Assembly: GCA_032209605.1 (NCBI GenBank)
Contig: JASFXZ010000016.1
Coordinates: 16,244,001-16,308,000, forward strand
From: Mactromeris polynyma
Taxonomy: Eukaryota > Mollusca > Bivalvia > Venerida > Mactridae
Reading direction: 5' to 3'
Length of the DNA stretch: 64,000 nt
This document shows, one piece after another, positions 57,371 through 64,000 of the stretch. The notes beneath the pieces are model-generated. The model made no database searches. It had not been told where the DNA came from and saw nothing but the letters and a program-made list of their open reading frames with translations. How positions within the stretch are numbered: position 1 is the stretch's first letter; each line of letters starts with the position of its first letter. Position numbers and translations under genes: made by a program.

Positions 57371-57570
57371 GTATTCATCAAATACCTAAATACCATATTT
57401 AGGTCTTTGTCAAATGCAAAACATGTTATCGAGAACATAAATGAGAAATATAATAATAAAAATATGTTTTGTAATATTGTGTTCTTTGCTCTTGACAAAG
57501 GCCAACTCTGGCCGAAATATTGAGATCGAGTGGATTTTTACACCCAACAGTAACTACGTTTTGTAAGAAA
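57371..57570. repeat. Possible Penelope-like or similar repeat remnant
   Basis: Palindrome CCTAAATA-CCA-TATTTAGG at 57385-57403 (shared with 8194-8222). About 90 bp further on, CTTGACAAAGGCCAACTCTG-GCCGAAAT resembles a decayed hammerhead-like core as found in Penelope-like element repeats. Confidence 0.3.
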
Positions 57571-58037
57571 TCTTTCACTTATATTCAAAGTAAGCAAACG
57601 AACAGCGGCGTACTGACTATAGGTAACCACAAACATCATAAATAATCTGAAATCATTACAAGATAAGTATCACGTAGTCAGCAATATGAACGTGATTTAG
57701 ATTGTAGTAACCGCAATTTGTAAATCCGACCTTGACCTCTGCGACCTCTGACTCAAGTCCTACCACAATCAGGTCGACGGAAGTGACTAATAGACAATTC
57801 AGTGTCAGATCTTTTTCTTATTGAACTCTGAAGCGATTATTTATCAACGATTGTGTTCCATTGATGTTTTGATGAAAAGAAATTGATGCGTATTCTTGAT
57901 CGGTAGAGTAGAAATAAATTCACTCTTGAGTTTTAGCAGTAGCATTAATAATGTAAAGGACATGCATCTGTACATTTAAATATTTATTGAAATGTTGGTA
58001 CATGTATATCTTTTACAGCCAGTTTCTTTACAATGAT
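57571..58037. other. Non-coding, nothing recognised
   Basis: No supported frame or repeat. Confidence 0.4.
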
Positions 58038-58205
58038 TGTCAGTTTACTCTCCTCTGAACAACAACCGAGACGCAAAGTGTTGGATGTTGTGGAGAGGTT
58101 GTTGCTCTAAGGAGGCGGGATTGATGGTTATTTCTTAGTACTGGAAACAATGACGCTGTTGTTGAAGAGAGGTTATTGCTTAGGAAAGGCCTATTTTGTA
58201 GAGTT
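58038..58205. repeat. Family D element, copy 3
   Basis: GAACAACAACCGAGACG, TGGAGAGGTTGTTGCTCTAA and AGAGAGGTTATTGCTTAGG. Diverged, termini not clear. Confidence 0.6.
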
Positions 58206-58261
58206 TGCTCTGTAATCATGAACGTCAAGAAAAATAATTATTTTGTGATCATTTTAAAGTA

Positions 58262-58475
58262 CAGTTAAACCTCAACAAAAAGATCACCCTTGAAAAACCT
58301 AATATTGAGATTGAAGAAAGATTAAAACAGTGAAAATGGACTTGACTTGAACTTGCGTTCTTGATTTTGAGGTGGTCTTAAAGTGAAGTTTGGATGAAGT
58401 CCGATTATCGAATGAAGGTGGTCTAATGAAGAAGCTGTCGGAATATCGAGGTGAATTTTAAATAATATTTTACTG
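58262..58475. mobile_element. Family A MITE, diverged
   Basis: TA-CAGTTAAACCTCAACAAAAAG to AATATTTTACTG-TA. The interior AAAACAGTGAAAATGGACTTG is kept and the right half is rearranged. Confidence 0.7.
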
Positions 58476-58559
58476 TAAAGTGTTAGACTGTGACTCTCAC
58501 TTTCTGGAAAATGTTTCACAATACTCCATTGATTGACTGTGATGCAAACAAACAATGTG

Positions 58560-58736
58560 CAGTAAACTCTCACGTAAAGACCACCTCAAAAATAAGTCCA
58601 CCTCAAAATTAAGAACACAATTTTCAGTCCATTTCAACTGTTTTACTCTTTATTCAACCTCAATATTAGGACCACCTCAATAAGAGGACCAGTCTTCAAG
58701 GGTCCCAATGGTGGTCCTATCATCGAGGTTTTACTG
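58560..58736. mobile_element. Family A MITE, complete
   Basis: CAGTAAACTCTCACGTAAAG to CATCGAGGTTTTACTG-TA, with both arm halves and GGGTCCCAATGGTGGTCC. Confidence 0.85.
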
Positions 58737-59303
58737 TACTATTTATGTCAAGTCACGTCAGGATTGAAATACCACAATGGAAATAAAAGATTATTTTTTT
58801 GTGTTTTAAGACCTTACAAAGTCCATATGGGTCACCATATTAATTTCACGTGTGTCGTTGTCAAGTAGGAATATTACATTAGTACATAAAATATTACAAG
58901 ACAATTTTGAGTACGAGAAAAAATCCCAGTTAAGATCAAACCGTGTTTAAAAATTCCACATGGAATGGAGAGGATAAATTTCAAGCCGTAAAAATTCTCT
59001 CTGTATCGATTTTTCGGCTCAAAAAGCTTTCAACGTTAAAGCAAACGTACATGATAAGGATACGTTTATTATAACAAGGCTTTTTCTCGCAGACGTATCA
59101 TTTCAGACTGAAGTTTTCATAAAAATTGAAAAATTAGATTTTTCGTGAAAGGAAACCAGATCTGTATATTATAATCAAGACACGTGATGGACTGCGGACA
59201 TGTTCGTTCGTCCGTCCGTCTAACATGAATTGTAAACACCGAAACAGTAAAACGTATTTATAAGGAACACAATTGAGGTATCGAAAAATGTTCTTCATAT
59301 CAG
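58737..59303. other. Non-coding, nothing recognised
   Basis: AT-rich; no supported features. Confidence 0.4.
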
Positions 59304-59452
59304 TAGTAGTATAGGGGTCGGTTAAGGGCCAAAACTGCGCATACGCGACAGTACTTTCATGGTGATTGTGAAATACCGATACTAAAATTAGATTCAAAAT
59401 GGCCGCCGATCATGCGCAGTCTTGGCCCTAAACTGACCCATATACCACTATC
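59304..59452. mobile_element. MITE with ~40-bp terminal inverted repeats
   Basis: TAGTAGTATAGGGGTCGGTT / AAGGGCCAAAACTGCGCAT at left pairs with ATGCGCAGTCTTGGCCCTAA / ACTGACCCATATACCACTA at right. The CAAAATGGCCGCC word inside (59396-59408) looks promoter-like but belongs to the element. Confidence 0.75.
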
Positions 59453-60675
59453 AGTTATTCGTTATATGCATAATGATTTGAATACAAAATGTGTACTTAA
59501 GGGTTTAAAATGTGTTCTTTGTAACCATGTGTTCTTTATATCTGCGTTCTTTATACTAGCAATGATCAGTGTGTTAATTATATTCATACATACTTAACCG
59601 AATTATGCGGTTAACAATCCACATGCTTTACTTCGTAAATCTAGAAGAAACGATATTGTTTAGAACTGTTTTATAAAATAAAACCAGGTATCATGCAGGT
59701 GTTAATAATCCATTATGGTTCTAAACCAGACATCGAATCGGATCTAGATTTCCTATCCATTTGCTACATTGTCTGTGACTCGTATCAGACTATCTGTGAA
59801 AACATCCGTTCAGTATATGTTTTTTATTTGAATGTTTCGTGTTCTTGTTTTTCATGGGAAGTGCACGTGACATATTTAACAGTTTGTTGTCAAAGTGATC
59901 TCATGTCGGTCTCTGTTATTTCAGTACTCGACCTAATTCTGTGCGAAAATTCGCTAGGTGATTCATTTCTAGGAATCCATTAGCGGATTACCTTCAACAA
60001 TTACAGCGACACTATTTTCCTAGAAACAATTTCTGTCATGTCCTCAGAGGAAATAAATAAACGAATTGAAGGAGAAAATTATATATCACATCTTATTTTG
60101 TAACGATCGGAACGCTTCGGTGATTACAGATTTTCCGTCGCCGAAGTTTGACGGAGATTAATGAGCGCACTGAATCAACCGTAAGTTCCGAGGTTTCCGA
60201 TTATATCCGGAAAACGTCGAGAAATAACGATTTGATAGAATTACTGAACATACATTGCCTACGTTGATGAGTCAAAGGGAGGTGATTCACTCATAACCTT
60301 GGCTGCGTCAACTCTCATTGATCGAAGAAGCCAGAATACCTATAGACAAATAAGTGTAAACAATTATATTTCTATTTCTGGGTCGAATTAATAAAACATG
60401 ACTTTTATTTCTGTTCTACAAACGTTTCAGGTTCGCGTATGACACACGCTATTCTTAAAACAACTCATAGTATTGATACTTACGTGATTGTAAATTCTTA
60501 TTTGTTTTATAAACGCTAGAACGATTCTGCGACTTCCATCGCAAATGTAGGAGTGTTCGTTACGATATAATACAAACTATATTATGAAATTAATATATAT
60601 AATTGAAAATACAGTTTCATATCTCATACAATAAAAAACAAAAACACTTTGATATTTAGAAACAGTTAATATGTT
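59453..60675. other. Non-coding, nothing recognised
   Basis: A 96-codon frame at 59693-59983 (plus) is Cys/Ser/Val-rich with no recognised domain and no support from splice sites or neighbours. Confidence 0.4.
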
Positions 60676-61042
60676 CAGGGTAATATCCCATTTAAATACC
60701 ACCTCAATATTAAGACCACCTCAATAGTAAGATCACCTCAATAGTAAGACCACCTCAATAGTAAGACCACCTCAATAATAAGACCACCTCAATAATAAGA
60801 CCACCTCAATAATAAGACCACCTCAATAATAAGACCACCTCAATAATAAGACCACCTCAATAGTAAGACCACCTCAATAGTAAGACCATCTCAATAGTAA
60901 GACCACCTCGAAATTAAGAACACAATTGTCTAGTCCATTTTCATTTGTTTGTTCTTCATTTAAACTCAATATTAAGACCATCTTAAGACGAAGACAAATT
61001 TTCAAGGGTCCCAAGGCTGGTCGTATCCTTGAGGTTTTACTG
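60676..61042. repeat. Family A MITE expanded by a 17-bp unit
   Basis: CAGGGTAATATCCCATTTAA (degraded left end) to CTTGAGGTTTTACTG-TA. CAATAATAAGACCACCT, 17 bp, is repeated about 13 times with A/G variation at one position. Confidence 0.9.
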
Positions 61043-61163
61043 TATTTTGAAAAATATGCGTCTTCTTGTACTGTTTGCAACTACCAATGAATGAAGAACT
61101 TATGACAAGAATTGCCACACACACAACCATCCTAAAACCACAGTTAGGCAGGAGTACAAAGTT

Positions 61164-61235
61164 CGGGACCTGATATTTATTCCGGGTGATACCACATATT
61201 CGGATAAAAGAGTGTCGAATAAACGGGGTCTGATA
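61164..61235. repeat. Family B fragment (right half)
   Basis: GGGACCTGATATTTATTCCGG and GTGTCGAATAAACGGGGTC; no left half. Confidence 0.7.
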
Positions 61236-61329
61236 TCACCGATAACAAATGCAAAATGAACACAAACCACACAACATGATAATGAGTGAATATAGGAGTA
61301 GTGCCTTGGAACCGTCAGTGGCAAACATC

Positions 61330-61780
61330 ACGGGGGGGGGGAGGAGCATAACACCACAGGGGTAAAAACATCATGGGGGAGCAAAACACCACGGTGTTAA
61401 AAACACCACGGAGGGGGCAAAACATCATTGGAGTAAAACATCGGGGATAAAACACCACGGGAGCAAAACACCACGGTGTTAAAAACACCACGGAGGGGGC
61501 AAAACATCATTGGAGTAAAACATCGGGGATAAAACACCACGGGAGCAAAACACCACGGGGGATAAAAAACACCACAGGAGGGGGGGGGGCAAAATACCAT
61601 AGGAGCAAAACACCTTGAGGGAAACACCTTGGGGGTTTCAAAACACCTTGGGGTCAAACACCTTGGGGTCAAACACCTTGGGGTCAAACACCTTGGGGTC
61701 AAACACCTTGGGGTCAAACACCTTGGGGTCAAACACATTGGGGTCAAACACATTGGGGGTCAAAACACCACGGGGCGGAA
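61330..61780. repeat. G-rich compound minisatellite
   Basis: GGGAGCAAAACACCACGG-type words at 61330-61610 include a ~100-bp duplicated block. From 61640 a 15-bp unit AAACACCTTGGGGTC repeats about eight times. The plus-strand frame of TLGSN repeats is a by-product. Confidence 0.9.
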
Positions 61781-63015
61781 TACCTGAATGCATTCATCCT
61801 CTCCTTTATCTGCATTTATTTAAAAATTCTGAACTAACTTTAAGGCATTAATTTTTGCGCTTGGGTTTAACAAATGTTGAAGCAGACGATAGTGAGTTGC
61901 GACTCAAGCGGTAATTCTCAGCGGTGCGTACCAACAGTTACTAACATTTGACTTGATATTTTGACCGATTATCAGATCTGAATAAGATTTTCCAGATGAT
62001 AGGTTCTGACATCTTCCCATAAATAGTATTATCAATACTACTTGAATGACATTGATCTGCAATGACTCTGAATTCGATCCATATAAAGATGTTTTTTCAG
62101 TATCTTTTCGATATCCTTTTTTCTAGTTATGTCGTAATGTTTTCTGTCAGGCATGGTTTGACGTCAGTAAATCGTACATCAAAAGAATTAGTTGATAAAT
62201 AATGAATGTGGAATCGTTTTAATTAACTGCTCGTTGTTTGAGCTATAGATGATTCTAGTCCACCATCCGAACATAAATCTAGGACGCACTAAGAGACACA
62301 TTGATAAACGATCTGCAATTTTGAATCGGATATATGTATTGTGCTGAATAAGCAAAAACGGGATTTTACGACGTTCCGGGCGAGTACCTGCATTTAGCCC
62401 GGTCGCTAAATTCATTTACGGCATATTACAATCTGTTTGGGAAATCAATAGTGAAAGGCAATACGGCAAAACATAAACTATTATCTCCATGCAGCCATAT
62501 CAGAACGACACTTATTCGATACGATGTCGTAAAATGATGGGACAATAAACCGTTTTACGGCACTTCAAAATACTCTTGTCAACGTTTTAGGGCAAAACGC
62601 CGATTATGTCCATATCTAAAATGAACAAACATCTTAAAATGGACATTATTTGAAATGCATATTCACGCCAAGCGAAATCGTCTGAAGTGCAGAACATTGA
62701 GTTTATAACCCGTTGACGATATCGCCTTTTTGTGTGGAAAACTGCTGACGAAGCAGAAATTTCCCTCGTGCATGCGATCTTACATTCTAGGCAAGTTTCC
62801 AGTCCAGACGGAACAGTTATAAAAGGCGCCAAGAAAACTATAAATATTACTTAAGAAATGACAGAATGTTGTTACCTTGAATATAAACATTTTACACCAT
62901 AACATCGACCTTGACCTCCCGTTATACGATATAGCGTTTTATTGTAAAGGTGAAAAATGCAGAGCAGACAAGGTCACGGTTACAAATCATAAATTCCTCA
63001 GACAAATCTATTCGA
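61781..63015. other. Non-coding, nothing recognised
   Basis: No supported gene. The ATG at 62877 opens a frame that runs into the next repeat, but its 45 unique codons resemble nothing. Confidence 0.4.
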
Positions 63016-63955
63016 AGAAGCGCACACAGGGAGTGTCACAAAACAATGCAACACAGTCCAGGAGGCGCACACAGGGAGGGACACAAAACAATACCACACA
63101 TACCAGGAGGCGCACACAGGGAGGGACACAAAACAATACCACACATACCAGGAGGCACACACAGGGAGGAACACAAAACAATGCAACACAGTCCAGGAGG
63201 CGCACACAGGGAGGGACACAAAACAATACCACACATACCAGGAGGCGCACACAGGGAGGGACACAAAACAATGCAACACAGTCCAGGAGGCACACACAGG
63301 GAGGGACACAAAACAATGCCACACAGACCAGGAGGCACACACAGGGAGGGACACAAAACAATGCAACACAGTCCAGGAGGCACACACAGGGAGGGACACA
63401 AAACAATGCCACACAGACCAGGAGGCACACACAGGGAGGGACACAAAACAATGCAACACAGTCCAGGAGGCACACACAGGGAGGGACACAAAACAATGCC
63501 ACACAGACCAGGAGGCACACACAGGGAGGGACACAAAACAATGCCACACAGACCAGGAGGTACACACAGGGAGGGACACAAAACAATGCAACACAGTCCA
63601 GGAGGCACACACAGGGAGGGACACAAAACAATGCCACACAGACCATGAGGCACACACAGGGAGGGACACAAAACAATGCCACACAGACCAGGAGGCACAC
63701 ACAGGGAGGGACACAAAACAATGCCACACAGACCAGGAGGCACACACAGGGAGGGACACAAAACAATGCCACACAGACCAGGAGGTACACACAGGGAGGG
63801 ACACAAAACAATGCCACACAGACCAGGAGGTACACACAGGGAGGGACACAAAACAATGCCACACAGACCAGGAGGCACACACAGGGATGTGACACAAAAC
63901 AATACCACACAGACCAGGAGACACAAACAGGGAGGTGACACAAAACAAGACACAA
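63016..63955. repeat. 45-bp minisatellite, about 21 copies, open in several frames
   Basis: Unit AGGAGGCACACACAGGGAGG / GACACAAAACAATGCCACAC / AGACC. Two main variants (..GCAACACAGTCC and ..GCCACACAGACC) alternate over 63270-63500. As 45 is divisible by three and stop-free in several phases, frames over 200 codons appear on both strands; this is not evidence of a gene. Confidence 0.92.
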
Positions 63956-64000
63956 ATTAATGATAAGGACAATTAAAAACTAAAAAACGCAGCATGGATC

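Noticed and set aside
59396..59420. YY1/NRF1-like promoter (CAAAATGGCCGCC, TGCGCA)
   Set aside because: The motifs lie inside the arms of a MITE (59304-59452), so they are repeat sequence and not evidence of a gene start.
61397..61851. Pro/Cys-rich minus-strand protein or TLGSN-repeat plus-strand protein
   Set aside because: Frames through a 15-bp minisatellite and neighbouring G-rich repeats.
62877..63938. 353-codon protein gene on the plus strand
   Set aside because: All but the first ~45 codons are a 45-bp minisatellite that is open in several frames on both strands; the unique part resembles nothing.
62998..63972. Cys/Val-rich 300+ codon genes on the minus strand
   Set aside because: Complementary frames of the same minisatellite.

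Overview
The window reads as animal nuclear DNA, most likely from a lophotrochozoan and probably a bivalve mollusc. It is AT-rich, its two genes are split by GT-AG introns, and dispersed repeats are dense. Among these are tRNA-headed SINEs whose body resembles the conserved central domain known from mollusc SINEs. I cannot name the species. Two protein genes are well supported, both on the minus strand.

Positions 555-7372 hold eight coding exons of a Golgi reassembly stacking protein (GRASP55/GORASP2 type). They cover the myristoylation start, both PDZ-like GRASP domains and the beginning of the Pro/Ser-rich tail; the 3' end is not resolved. Positions 19421-30546 hold a complete 13-exon coding sequence for a dual leucine zipper MAP3K (DLK/LZK, wallenda family) of 936 residues. 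It contains the kinase domain, leucine zipper and conserved acidic C-terminus. The acceptor site in front of its ATG implies at least one upstream noncoding exon. A CCAAT/YY1-like promoter with a good donor near 53.5 kb is a candidate for it, which would make 30.6-53.5 kb a long first intron.

Between GORASP2 and DLK lies a nearly intact Tc1-type DNA transposon (8778-10276): terminal inverted repeats of about 30 bp, TA target duplication, DD34E transposase, and one in-frame stop. The rest of the window, including about 33 kb at the right, is noncoding as far as I can see and filled with small repeats. Several palindromic families (called A, A', B and D here) have TA-flanked TACAGT ends and a shared spacing of short words behind them. 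Other families are called C, E, F, G and H. There are hAT-like fold-back elements with 8-bp target duplications, a 76-bp hairpin family, and many minisatellites (17, 30/32, 45, 49, 60, 74, 75 and 92 bp units). Several minisatellites appear to have grown inside a MITE.

The two genes have no obvious functional link: one organises Golgi cisternae, the other is a stress and axon-injury kinase upstream of JNK/p38. The most unusual material is the repeat fraction: the shared layout of the TACAGT elements, their expansion into satellites, the hairpins with matching changes in both arms, and nested insertions whose empty sites can be read from sister copies. All exon borders were called by eye from splice consensus, reading frame and remembered family similarity.
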